Assembly (NCBI GenBank): GCA_964457225.1
Contig: CAYWEM010000001.1
Coordinates: 186,001-250,000, forward strand
Origin: CAYWEM01 sp964457225
Lineage (GTDB): Bacteria > Acidobacteriota > Aminicenantia > UBA2199
DNA length: 64,000 nt
Direction: 5' to 3'
A program made the position numbers and the translations under genes. Every line of letters starts with the position of its first letter. Within the stretch, counting starts at the first letter, position 1. This document shows, one piece after another, positions 25,197 to 33,391 of the stretch. Under the pieces are notes generated by a model, which worked only from the letters and a program-made list of their open reading frames with translations, was not told the DNA's origin and made no database searches.

Positions 25197-25740
25197 TTTT
25201 GCCTCCTTTTTTCGCTCCGATCAGCATGTTGCTGAAAAATTTTTCCCGCTTGGGAGCGGCCTCTATCTCGGCGAACTCCTGCAGGATGTTCTGAATTTTT
25301 TCCACCATCTGGTCAAGCATCTCCGGCTTGCGTTTCTGCCGGCCGCGCAGCCAGACAGTGACCTTCACCTTGTTTCCCTCGTCCAGGAACTCCTTGATCT
25401 TGCGCAGCTTCACCTCGATGTCATGATCACCTATTCCGGGGGTGAACTTGATTTCCTTGAGCTGAATCTTGCGCTGCTGCTTCTGGGCTTCGTGGCTCTT
25501 TTTCTGCAGGGCGTAGAGAAATTTGCCGTAATCGAGTATGCGGCAGACCGGCGGCTTGGCATCGGGAGAAATTTCCACCAGGTCAAGTCCCTTTTCTTCG
25601 GCTATGGCCCGGGCTTTGGAAACCGGTACTATGCCCAGCATTTCCTTGTTTTCATCGACCAGCCTGATTTCGGCGTGGTTGATTTCCTCGTTGATCCGGT
25701 GTGGTCTCTTTTTTTTGGCTGGCGGTGGTCTAAATCTCAT
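25183..25740 (-). CDS. infC: translation initiation factor IF-3
   Basis: 185 residues from ATG 25740: RINEEINHAEIRLVDE, PVCRILDYGKFLY, linker, and the C-terminal domain with GIGDHDIEVKLRKIKEFL and VWLRGRQKRKPE. It keeps 30S subunits free and checks the start codon. I chose 25740 because GGGAGGAG lies 13 nt upstream and the result begins like other IF-3 proteins; an ATG at 25782 would add residues with no family match. An ATT codon sits directly before the ATG at better spacing, recalling the AUU start of E. coli infC, but ATG is the simpler choice. Overlaps thrS by 11 nt. Confidence 0.95.
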   Translation of the reverse strand: MRFRPPPAKKKRPHRINEEINHAEIRLVDENKEMLGIVPVSKARAIAEEKGLDLVEISPDAKPPVCRILDYGKFLYALQKKSHEAQKQQRKIQLKEIKFTPGIGDHDIEVKLRKIKEFLDEGNKVKVTVWLRGRQKRKPEMLDQMVEKIQNILQEFAEIEAAPKREKFFSNMLIGAKKGGKSAKT

Positions 25741-27574
25741 AATCGAGCTTTTTCTCCTCCCTGTTGCGGTTGATGCTTCCAATTAATTCTGCCAGTTCAA
25801 TACTGCCCCGGTCTCCCAGCTTGTGAATTCTCAGGGCAACATTCCCGGCTTCTTTTTCCCGGTCGCCGACCACCAGCAGATAAGGAATTTTGCGGGTCTC
25901 GGCGTTGCGGATCTTTTTACCGACCCCTTCGTTCCTGGTTTCTACTTCGGCCCTGATTCCGGCCCGGCTCAGGATGTCCTGAACCCGGCGGGCGTATTCC
26001 AGGTGGTGCTCGCTGACCGGCAGGACTATGGCCTGGACCGGGGCCAGCCAGAGCGGAAAAGCGCCCCCGTAATGCTCGACCAGAATGCCGAAAAACCTTT
26101 CCAGGGAACCGAGCAGGGCCCGATGCACCATGAAGGGATGGCTCTGGCCTCCTTCCGGGTCGGAGTAGCGCAGGTCGAAACGCCTGGGCAGGTTGAAATC
26201 CACCTGGATGGTGGTCAACTGCCACCAGCGCTGCAGGACGTCCTTTATCTTGATGTCGATCTTTGGACCGTAAAAAACTCCTTCACCGTGGTCGACCCGG
26301 TATTCAACCCCGCTCTGCCGCAGGGCCCGGGCCAGGGCCTCGGTAGCCTTGTCCCAGTCCTCGATTTCCCCGACGAATCGTTCCGGCCGGGTGGACAGGT
26401 TGACGTTCAGCTCGTTAAAACCGAAACTGGCCAGCAGCCTGGTTGAAAAAGCCAGCAGTTCAACCACTTCGTCTTCCAGCTGTTCCGGGGTGCAGAAAAT
26501 GTGGGCATCGTCCTGGGTGAAGCCCCTGACCCGCAGCAGGCCGTGCAGAACTCCGCTTCTTTCGTAACGGTATACCGTGCCCAGCTCGGCCCAGCGCAGG
26601 GGCAGGTCGCGGTAACTGCGCGTTTTCGATTTATAGACTGCGATGTGAAAGGGGCAGTTCATCGGCTTCAGCTGAAAGGCCGAATGCTCGAATTCCATCG
26701 GTGGAAACATGTTTTCCCGGTAATAGTCCAGGTGACCGCTGGTGCGCCAGAGGTTCAGATCAGCCAGGTGCGGGGTGTAGAGCAATTCGTATCCGTTCTT
26801 GAGATGTTCGTCCTTCCAGAACTTTTCGATTTCATGGCGGATCATGGCGCCCCTGGGGTGCCAGAGCACCAGGCCGGCGCCGATTTCATCGGACTGTGAG
26901 AAAAGGTCAAGTTCACGGCCCAGCTTGCGATGATCACGGGCCTGGGCTTCCTTGAGGAACTTCAGGTATTCTTCAAGCTCCCCGGCGCTGGGGAAAACAG
27001 CTCCGTAAATACGCTGCAGGGAGTGGCTGTTTTCATCGCCCTTCCAGTAGGCGGCGGCCACCGTGGTCAGGGCGAAGTGGCGCAGGTGGCCGGTGGAAGG
27101 CAGGTGCGGGCCGCGGCACAAGTCCACGAATTCTCCCTGGCGGTAAAGCGATATGCTTTCACCGCTGGTCTTTTCCTCGATGAGCTCGACCTTGAGGGAC
27201 TGGCCTTGTCCGCGGAAGTATTCAATGGCCTGGTCCCGGCTCCATTCCAGGTGTTCGACCGGCAGATCGGCCTTGACGATTTCCTTCATAACCTTGCCGA
27301 CCTGCTCCAGGTCTTCGGGGGTAAAGGGCCGGGCGCTCAGGAAATCGTAGTAGAAGCCGTTTTCCACCGCCGGCCCGATACCGTACTGGGTGCCGGGAAA
27401 AAGCCGGCAGACCGCCTGGGCCAGCAGGTGAGAACAGGAATGCCGATAGACCTCCAGGGCTTCCGGAACGGAAGGGTCTATTTCCTCGACCTGGTCGCCT
27501 GGGTTCAACGGGGTGTTAAGATCACGTAATTGACCGTTGACCTTCAGCAGGATGCTTTTTTTTTGAGCCATCAT
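25730..27574 (-). CDS. thrS: threonyl-tRNA synthetase with a shortened TGS domain
   Basis: 614 residues. The N-terminal TGS domain is only about half present: the protein begins at the point matching the middle of E. coli N1 (LLKVNGQLRDL), about 30 residues short. An in-frame TAA directly precedes the ATG, so no longer start exists. The N2 editing domain is intact (RHSCSHLLAQ with HxxxH, DLCRGPH with CxxxH), as is the catalytic core (MNCPFHI, FTQDDAHIFC, FMVHRALLGSLERF zinc ligands) and the anticodon-binding domain. There is no Shine-Dalgarno; the ATG lies 13 nt after the 3' end of tRNA-Val. It heads the thrS-infC-rpmI-rplT-pheST order. Confidence 0.96.
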   Translation of the reverse strand: MMAQKKSILLKVNGQLRDLNTPLNPGDQVEEIDPSVPEALEVYRHSCSHLLAQAVCRLFPGTQYGIGPAVENGFYYDFLSARPFTPEDLEQVGKVMKEIVKADLPVEHLEWSRDQAIEYFRGQGQSLKVELIEEKTSGESISLYRQGEFVDLCRGPHLPSTGHLRHFALTTVAAAYWKGDENSHSLQRIYGAVFPSAGELEEYLKFLKEAQARDHRKLGRELDLFSQSDEIGAGLVLWHPRGAMIRHEIEKFWKDEHLKNGYELLYTPHLADLNLWRTSGHLDYYRENMFPPMEFEHSAFQLKPMNCPFHIAVYKSKTRSYRDLPLRWAELGTVYRYERSGVLHGLLRVRGFTQDDAHIFCTPEQLEDEVVELLAFSTRLLASFGFNELNVNLSTRPERFVGEIEDWDKATEALARALRQSGVEYRVDHGEGVFYGPKIDIKIKDVLQRWWQLTTIQVDFNLPRRFDLRYSDPEGGQSHPFMVHRALLGSLERFFGILVEHYGGAFPLWLAPVQAIVLPVSEHHLEYARRVQDILSRAGIRAEVETRNEGVGKKIRNAETRKIPYLLVVGDREKEAGNVALRIHKLGDRGSIELAELIGSINRNREEKKLDYEI

Positions 27575-27587
27575 TTAAAATGAGGAA

Positions 27588-27662
27588 TAGGCGCGGGCGG
27601 GCTCGAACCGCCGACCTCTACCGTGTCAAGGTAGCACTCTAACCAAACTGAGCTACGCGCCT
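27588..27662 (-). tRNA. tRNA-Val (anticodon GAC)
   Basis: 75 nt without encoded CCA. Acceptor stem AGGCGCG/CGCGCCT with discriminator A; D arm with GCTC and a GGTTA loop; anticodon stem CTACC/GGTAG with loop TTGACAC; T arm GGCGG-TTCGAGC-CCGCC. All stems pair. It lies 8 nt after the hup stop codon and 13 nt before thrS on the same strand, with no terminator, so it should be cut out of an mRNA by RNase P and 3' processing. Confidence 0.95.
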
Positions 27663-27670
27663 GCAACCTG

Positions 27671-27943
27671 CTATTTCAAGGCTTCTTTGAGTTCTTTGCC
27701 GGGAACGAACTTGGGGGTCCGTTTCTCGGGAATACGGATCTCGGCTCCAGTCTTGGGATTACGCCCGATCTTGGCCTTTTTCAAAATGGTCTTAAAGGTG
27801 CCGAAACCAACCAGAGTCACTTTGCCGTCACGCTTCAATTCCTCGGTCACAACTTCCATCAGGGTATCGATCACCTGCAGGGCTTCGTTCTTCGTGATGC
27901 TGGAGTCCTTTACCATCTGCATCGCCAATTCGTTCTTGTTCAT
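27671..27943 (-). CDS. hup: HU-family DNA-binding protein
   Basis: 90 residues: MNKNELAMQMVKDSS, GFGTFKTILKKAKIGRNPKTG and KRTPKFVPGKELKEALK, the full HU/IHF fold with Pro in the DNA-bending arm. Nucleoid protein. AGGAGG stands 8 nt before ATG and a strong promoter lies upstream. First gene of the long minus-strand cluster, cotranscribed with tRNA-Val and thrS by position. Confidence 0.96.
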   Translation of the reverse strand: MNKNELAMQMVKDSSITKNEALQVIDTLMEVVTEELKRDGKVTLVGFGTFKTILKKAKIGRNPKTGAEIRIPEKRTPKFVPGKELKEALK

Positions 27944-27969
27944 TTCAATTTCCTCCTGAATGAAGGCTT

Positions 27970-27998
27970 AATTTACCGTAAAAACAGGCTGAAGTCAA
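27970..27998 (-). promoter_or_regulatory. promoter of hup and the downstream gene cluster
   Basis: Minus strand: TTGACT (27993-27998), 17-bp spacer, TAAATT (27970-27975). The leader is about 20 nt and includes AGGAGG. It is the only strong promoter I found upstream of the 17.4-kb cluster. Confidence 0.75.
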
Positions 27999-28266
27999 TA
28001 GCAAAAGCTATAGTCCCGCATTTTTAACGCCGGGTTTTTCCGGGTTTCAGAGAGCCTCGCGGAGGACCAGGTCGGCCCGGGCGTTCTTTTCCTCAGGGGC
28101 GGCGCCGGAGCGTATTCCGCGGATTCGCGCCGGCGCGGGATTCATTGAGTCCTCTGTTGCAGCTGAATCGGCATTGTATGCCGAAGCCCCGGCTGAAGCC
28201 AAAAACGTCAATCCAGGCAAAACGGCAAAAAACGTGGTAAAATCGCATTTTTCCCAGGAGTGACCA
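27999..28266. other. intergenic region between hup and yitT
   Basis: Divergent spacer. The hup promoter lies at its left edge. On the right, AGGAG (28256-28260) serves yitT and a TAAAAT at 28238-28243 could be its -10, without a recognisable -35. The middle (28036-28200) is GC-rich; I see no convincing gene, RNA or repeat in it. Confidence 0.5.
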
Positions 28267-29133
28267 ATGAAATCCCAAAAAATGCGCCACACTCTGAACA
28301 GCGCCCTGTTGATTATCAGCGGCAGCCTTATAATGGCCCTGGCCTATGCCCTCTTTATCGTGCCTTTTCACCTGGTGCCCGGCGGAGTTTCGGGACTGGC
28401 CATCATCATCAACTATTTCTCTCCCCTGCCGGTCGGCCTGTTGATCATCGGGCTGAACATTCCCATCTTCATCGTCGGCATCCGGGTCATGGGCGCCGGC
28501 TTCGGAGTCAAGACCCTGTTGGGCATGTTCCTGTCATCAATGCTGATCGACCTGTTCATCGAAATACTGATGCTGAAAGCGGCCACGGAAAACCAGCTGC
28601 TGGCGGCCATATACGGCGGCATGCTGCTGGGCCTGGGCCTGGGCCTGATCTTCCGGGCCAATGCCTCCACCGGAGGGTCTGATGTCATCGGCCAGATCAT
28701 CAGCAAGTACAGCGGCATGACCATCGGCATGGCCATCGTGCTGGTCGATTTTTTCGTCATCTCCCTGTCCGGCCTGGCCTTTAAAAACCTGGAGGCCCCG
28801 CTTTACGGGTACGTTGTCCTGCTCATCTCTTCCCGGGTCATCGACCTGGTGCTGGAGGGCTGGAATCACTCCAAGCTGGTGATCATCACCGCGGAAAAGA
28901 ACCAGGAAATTGCCGATTTCATTCTCAAGGAACTGGACCGCGGCGGCACGGCCCTGAAATCACGCTCGCTTTACCTGAACCGCGAGGGTGAAATCATCAT
29001 CAGCGTCATTCACCGCAAGCAGGTCAACGAACTGCGCCGCTACATCAAGAGTATCGACCCGGGAGCATTCGTGGTCATCAGCGACACCTACGACGTCCTG
29101 GGCAGCGGCTTCCGCTCCATGCTGAAAAGCTGA
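28267..29133 (+). CDS. YitT family membrane protein
   Basis: 288 residues. Five to six membrane helices in the first 200 residues with the family patterns FIVPFHLVPGGVSGLA and IFRANASTGGSDVI (conserved glycine-rich re-entrant stretch), then a cytoplasmic DUF2179 domain (about 205-285; VITAEKNQEIADFIL, GEIIISVIHRKQ, DPGAFVVISD). The substrate of the family is unknown. Start ATG has AGGAG 6 nt upstream. Stands alone on the plus strand. Confidence 0.92.
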   Translation: MKSQKMRHTLNSALLIISGSLIMALAYALFIVPFHLVPGGVSGLAIIINYFSPLPVGLLIIGLNIPIFIVGIRVMGAGFGVKTLLGMFLSSMLIDLFIEILMLKAATENQLLAAIYGGMLLGLGLGLIFRANASTGGSDVIGQIISKYSGMTIGMAIVLVDFFVISLSGLAFKNLEAPLYGYVVLLISSRVIDLVLEGWNHSKLVIITAEKNQEIADFILKELDRGGTALKSRSLYLNREGEIIISVIHRKQVNELRRYIKSIDPGAFVVISDTYDVLGSGFRSMLKS

Positions 29134-29176
29134 TCCCCCGGGATTTCACGAGGCGAAAATCCCGATTGCACCGGCT

Positions 29177-30265
29177 TTAAAAGCTGGTCAAGGCGTAGAG
29201 GGCAAAGGAAGCCAGCCAGTGCGAGCCGGCGTATTCGCCGCCGTCGATCTTGTCGAAGCTGAAATTGAAGTGCTCCAGTCCCAGGGCCGTGATTTTGCGG
29301 TTGTCCAGGGCCCGGCCGATTTCAAGCAGGTTCCAGGCCCGGCTGAAATTCAAGCCGTCCAGGTGAGCCAGTTTTCCGTCCGAGGCGTCGGTGACCACCG
29401 CCGGCCGCAGGAATTTGCCCGGCTCTCGGCTGAAACCGGGCAGGAAAGCCGACAGCCATTTTCCGAATTCCCGCTTCGGCAGAACCTTCATCATAAGGGC
29501 TGCTTCCTGCAGTCCGGGCGAAAGAAAATCGAACCCTCCCGGTTCCCAGTTCAGCGGGCAGTCACGGTCAGCCAGGTAGTATTCCCGGGCTTTTTCGCCT
29601 ATCCTGGCGGCCAGTTCCGGGTTGTACTTGCGGGCGAAATCGTAGGCGAAGGACAGGCCGAAGGCCGTGTTGGTATGTTCCCCGACCCGGATCGGGTACT
29701 TGAGTTTGTCCAGGAATTCCATGAACCTGGCCGCGATCAGGTCTGAAAGGGGCTGCAGGTTACGCTGCCATTCCCGGGCCAGCGGATCGTCCCATTCACG
29801 CAGGGCTTCATCGAGCTTCAAAAGCCAGGCCCAGCCGTAGGTGCGCTGAAAATCGCGGTTGTGCTCATCCTCGAAGAAGATGATTTCCCGCTCGATGTTC
29901 TCCGGGCTCAGGTTGGCCCCGATTTTGCGTACGATCTCCTCACGCCGGGGAAAACCGGGGAAGCGCGACAGAATGGTCACCAGGGTCCAGTGACCGTGTA
30001 CGGCGGAATGCCAGTCGAAACAACCGTAAAAAGCCGGGTGCATTTCCCGCGGCGGCAGCAGGTAACTGTCATCGCCAAGCACCGAGCCGGGCTTGTTGGG
30101 GTACTCCCGGTCAATGCAGTCAAGAGCGAAGGCGGACAGGTATTCAGCCCGGGCCAGGTCAAGCACCGGGGATTCCGGTTCCGGAAAAGTTCCGGAACGG
30201 GAACAGGCGCTTAGACCAAGCAGGGTCATCGTCAAAACCAGCAGGGTTTTCCTGACACTCGGCAT
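29177..30265 (-). CDS. DUF2891 family lipoprotein
   Basis: 362 residues. N-terminal signal with lipobox LSAC (LLGLSACSRSG), so lipid-anchored in the envelope. The body is helical and carries the DUF2891 signature HPAFYGCFDWHSAVHGHW, plus FQRTYGWAWLLKL, GEHTNTAFGL and FDFLSPGLQEAALM, which read like an alpha/alpha barrel. Function unknown; the conserved His/Asp/Trp cluster suggests an enzyme. Start ATG 30265 follows GGAGGAATAAAA; an ATG at 30358 would place the lipobox too far inside. Lies 71 nt after the DUF3307 gene on the same strand. Confidence 0.88.
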   Translation of the reverse strand: MPSVRKTLLVLTMTLLGLSACSRSGTFPEPESPVLDLARAEYLSAFALDCIDREYPNKPGSVLGDDSYLLPPREMHPAFYGCFDWHSAVHGHWTLVTILSRFPGFPRREEIVRKIGANLSPENIEREIIFFEDEHNRDFQRTYGWAWLLKLDEALREWDDPLAREWQRNLQPLSDLIAARFMEFLDKLKYPIRVGEHTNTAFGLSFAYDFARKYNPELAARIGEKAREYYLADRDCPLNWEPGGFDFLSPGLQEAALMMKVLPKREFGKWLSAFLPGFSREPGKFLRPAVVTDASDGKLAHLDGLNFSRAWNLLEIGRALDNRKITALGLEHFNFSFDKIDGGEYAGSHWLASFALYALTSF

Positions 30266-30336
30266 TTTTATTCCTCCGGAAAAAGAGCTCCGACGAGCTT
30301 GTGACCAGTCGGGCGGAATCACCGACAGAGGCTGCT

Positions 30337-31023
30337 TCAATTCAAACCCAGGGCCCAACCGGTGGCCAGGGCCAGCACCAGCCCCAGGGAAAAACTGAGC
30401 AAAGTCCCGATCAGCATGTATTCGGCTGTTTCCCTCGTTTTGCTTTCCCGGAAAAGGAAGACCAGCTTGGCCGCAAGCAGGAAAGCGATGCCCGAGGGGA
30501 TGGGACTGAAAAAGAAGATAAAAACCAGGCCGCGTTCCAGCTGTCCTGTCCAGGAGCCCCCGTTTTTCAGTCCGGCCTCTTCCATGCCGTTGTCATGCCG
30601 GATTTTTTTCATCACCTTGCCGAGCAGAAAACCGGCCGCCTTGACCGTGGCCGCGAAACCGGCGGTCAAGACCATCAGGGCATAACCCCGGCCCTGGAAG
30701 GAACTGATGCAACCGAAATGGAGCAAACCGGCGGCCAGCACTGCGATACTGGCGTAATGAGCCAGTTGATCACCGACAAAGGCCCAGGTCGTGTCCGGCA
30801 GGAAGCGCTTGCCGAAGTCGATCAGGGTGTGAAGCGACAAAATGTAAATTAAAAGGGGCCAGCAGGACCAGGCCTGCAGAAAGAAGTAAGCCAACGAGGC
30901 ATGAATCAGGGCGTGCAGCAAGAGTATGGCATATCGCTGCTTGCGCAGGATCAACCAGCGAGGCTGCAACAGGAAATCAGCGATCAGGTGGGCTGACAAC
31001 AGCACAATCACAATTCTTTCCAT
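30337..31023 (-). CDS. DUF3307 family membrane protein
   Basis: 228 residues. N-terminal AHLIADFLLQPRWLILRKQ is the DUF3307 signature, followed by HALIHASLAYFFLQ and HTLIDFGK; six or so hydrophobic helices, including LVFIFFFSPIPSGIAFLLAA and LIGTLLSFSLGLVLALATG near the end. The longer C-terminal half is typical of the 220-240-residue members. No function is established. GAGGAG lies 6 nt before ATG. Confidence 0.85.
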   Translation of the reverse strand: MERIVIVLLSAHLIADFLLQPRWLILRKQRYAILLLHALIHASLAYFFLQAWSCWPLLIYILSLHTLIDFGKRFLPDTTWAFVGDQLAHYASIAVLAAGLLHFGCISSFQGRGYALMVLTAGFAATVKAAGFLLGKVMKKIRHDNGMEEAGLKNGGSWTGQLERGLVFIFFFSPIPSGIAFLLAAKLVFLFRESKTRETAEYMLIGTLLSFSLGLVLALATGWALGLN

Positions 31024-31053
31024 TTGGACTCCTCAATTACAGAAAAAAGCAAA

Positions 31054-31082
31054 ATCATAGTCTTTCACCTGTCAATTGAAAG
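31054..31082 (-). promoter_or_regulatory. possible promoter with inverted repeat before the DUF3307 gene
   Basis: Minus strand: TATGAT (31054-31059) as a -10 candidate and, around the expected -35, the inverted repeat CTTTCA-N9-TGAAAG (31062-31082) enclosing a TTGACA that is too close to the -10 to serve it. The repeat may be an operator. Weak evidence. Confidence 0.35.
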
Positions 31083-31152
31083 CCTGCCGGCTTGCATTAT
31101 TGACCATTTCAGCCATTTTTCCCTAAGCTGGTCTCGATTTTACCACAGGCCG

Positions 31153-31189
31153 AAAAAAAAATCCGCCGGCCTGGAAGGACCGGCGGATT
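31153..31189 (-). terminator. Rho-independent terminator of the prolyl oligopeptidase gene
   Basis: Minus strand: AATCCGCCGG, 10-nt loop, CCGGCGGATT, then a run of T residues (A-tract 31153-31160 on plus). Perfect 10-bp stem. Confidence 0.9.
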
Positions 31190-31229
31190 CAAATCGGCAA
31201 TTCCCGGAATACCGGGTTTTAAAACACTC

Positions 31230-33320
31230 TTACTTGGCCTTGGGCCAGAGCTGATCGTACAGGAACGCGTAGCCCAGAGCGGTCATCTTGGCTCTCTGCT
31301 CGTTGTTGGCCGCACCGGCATGACCGCCTTCCATGTTTTCAAAATACAAGACCCGGTGGCCCTGTTCCTTCATCCTGGCCACCATCTTGCGGGCATGTCC
31401 GGGATGCACCCGGTCGTCCCGGGTCGAGGTGGTGAAAAACACCACCGGGTACTTGACTCCCTTTTTGACGTTCTGGTAGGGAGAGTAGGTCTTGATGTAT
31501 TCCCACATATCCGGGTCGTCCGGATCACCGTACTCCGCCGCCCAGCTGGCTCCGGCCAGCAGTTTGGTGTAGCGCTTCATATCGAGCAGGGGCACCTGGC
31601 AGACCACGGCCTGGAAAAGATCAGGTCGCATGACGAAAACCGCACCTACCAGCAGGCCGCCGTTACTGCCGCCCTGGATGGCCAGGTGTCGGGGACTGGT
31701 TATCTTTCTTTTGACCAGGTCTTCGGCGACTCCGATGAAATCTTCAAAAGCCTTGTGCCGGTTCTTTTTCAGGGCGGCCTGGTGCCATTGGGGACCGAAT
31801 TCGCCGCCGCCGCGGATGTTGGCGATAACGTAGACTCCTCCCTTTTCCAGCCAGGAGCCGAGATTGCCGTTGTAGGAAGGGGTCATGGAAATCTCGAAAC
31901 CGCCGTAGCCGTAAAGCAGGGTCGGGTTGCTGCCGTTCAGCAAGGCTTTTTTGCCCATGATAACGAAATAGGGAATCATGGTACCGTCGGCCGAGGGCGC
32001 TTCATACTGCTTTACCTGGTAAGGTGAGGCATCGAAGAAGGCAGGCTGGGATTTCAGCAGTTCCAGTTTACCGGTCCCGCCGCTGACGAAGTAGAGGGTC
32101 GGCGGATCCAGGAATCCGGTATAGCTCAGGAAGTAGTCATCGTCTTTTTCCGAAGTGTTGAAAACCCCGACCGATCCGTTGTCCGGAACCGGAACCGTTT
32201 CCCGGCGCCACTTGCCGTCAGTGCCGGGAAAGAACTGGTACAGCCTGCTGACCACGTTGTCCAGCACGCTGACCAGGACAGAACCGCGGGTGGTGCTGGC
32301 ATAACTTATCGAAATACGCTCGGCCGGTTCGATCAGCAGTTCGAGTTCGGGCTGACCGGCGATGATCGAAGCCAGGGATGCGACCAGCACCGAGCCGGCC
32401 TTGAAGGTGCGGCCGGCCACCGTCCAGTCGCGGCGCGGCAGCAGCAGCATGTTCTTCTGGAAGTACCCGCCCAGGTCGAGGTCTTCGGGCAGGGCCAGTT
32501 TGCGCCAGGCGCCTTCGTGTTGAATGTAGTAATCGCGGGTGTAAAAGGAAGTGGCTTCGAAGATGAAATCGAAGTTGCCGTCTTCGCTGAACATGCGGCC
32601 GCCGGAAACGGTCATGGATTTTTCCGCGCCCTCATGCAGGGTTACCGCCTCTTCCAGGGCCGTGCCCCGCTTCCACAGCTTGACCAGCCTGGGATAGCCG
32701 GAGGTGGTCAGGCTGTCCGGACCGAAATCGGTCCCGACGTAAACACTGTCGATATCACGCCAGCTGATGTTGCTCTTGGCTTCAGGCAGTTCAAAACCAC
32801 CCTTGACGAATGATTTCGAGGGAATGTCGAATTCGCGTACCACCACGGCATCGGCTCCGCCGCGCGAAAGCCTGACCAGGGCCCGGTTGTAATCCGGGTA
32901 CAGGTGGCTCATGCCCTTGTAGACCCAGTTTTCCTTTTCTTCCAGGGCCAGCTGATCGAGGTCCAGTATCACCTCCCAGGCCGGATCGTCCTTGCGGAAC
33001 TCGGCCATGGTGGTGCGCCGGTAAACTCCCCTGGGATGATCGGCATCACGCCAGAAATTGTACAGGTAATCACCCATTCTGGCGGCAAAGGGAATTCTTT
33101 CCCGGGAATCGAGCACTTTCAGAATACTCTCGTATGCTTCCTGGTAGCCGGGCACGGCCTGCAGTTTGGCCAGGCTTTCCTGGTTGAACTTGCCGACCCA
33201 TTGCAGTGACTTTTCGCCGCCGACATCCTCCAACCAGAGATACGGGTCGTCGTCAGCGGCCTGGACGGGAAGAAATCCGGCCAGCGAAAGCATCAGTGAA
33301 GCCAACAGAAATAATCGCAT
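31230..33320 (-). CDS. secreted prolyl oligopeptidase (S9A)
   Basis: 696 residues with signal peptide (LFLLASLMLSLAGFLPVQA). PYLWLEDV is the S9A opening; residues about 60-400 form the seven-bladed propeller; the hydrolase domain has YGGFEISMTPSY, nucleophile Ser552 in GGSNGGLL, Asp635/Asp636 in TSTRDDRVHPGH and His667 in GGHAGA. Cleaves after proline in short peptides, here outside the cytoplasm. GGAGG lies before ATG; a perfect terminator follows. Different S9 subfamily from the peptidase at 5213. Confidence 0.95.
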   Translation of the reverse strand: MRLFLLASLMLSLAGFLPVQAADDDPYLWLEDVGGEKSLQWVGKFNQESLAKLQAVPGYQEAYESILKVLDSRERIPFAARMGDYLYNFWRDADHPRGVYRRTTMAEFRKDDPAWEVILDLDQLALEEKENWVYKGMSHLYPDYNRALVRLSRGGADAVVVREFDIPSKSFVKGGFELPEAKSNISWRDIDSVYVGTDFGPDSLTTSGYPRLVKLWKRGTALEEAVTLHEGAEKSMTVSGGRMFSEDGNFDFIFEATSFYTRDYYIQHEGAWRKLALPEDLDLGGYFQKNMLLLPRRDWTVAGRTFKAGSVLVASLASIIAGQPELELLIEPAERISISYASTTRGSVLVSVLDNVVSRLYQFFPGTDGKWRRETVPVPDNGSVGVFNTSEKDDDYFLSYTGFLDPPTLYFVSGGTGKLELLKSQPAFFDASPYQVKQYEAPSADGTMIPYFVIMGKKALLNGSNPTLLYGYGGFEISMTPSYNGNLGSWLEKGGVYVIANIRGGGEFGPQWHQAALKKNRHKAFEDFIGVAEDLVKRKITSPRHLAIQGGSNGGLLVGAVFVMRPDLFQAVVCQVPLLDMKRYTKLLAGASWAAEYGDPDDPDMWEYIKTYSPYQNVKKGVKYPVVFFTTSTRDDRVHPGHARKMVARMKEQGHRVLYFENMEGGHAGAANNEQRAKMTALGYAFLYDQLWPKAK

Positions 33321-33391
33321 TTTAACCTCCTGAAGTGAATACGCAGGCAGTCAGCTCTTGGTTTCAAGCCGCTGACCCTGAAAATGATTCT

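Noticed and set aside
25183..25790. L20-binding leader or AUU-start autoregulation at infC
   Set aside because: infC overlaps thrS, leaving no leader to fold; an ATT precedes the ATG but ATG with GGGAGGAG upstream is sufficient.
27500..27680. T-box or other riboswitch controlling thrS
   Set aside because: The only structured element is the tRNA-Val; there is no room for a T-box stem or antiterminator before thrS.
28047..28292. 81-codon open frame on minus between hup and yitT
   Set aside because: It starts inside yitT, has no ribosome site, and its translation resembles nothing.
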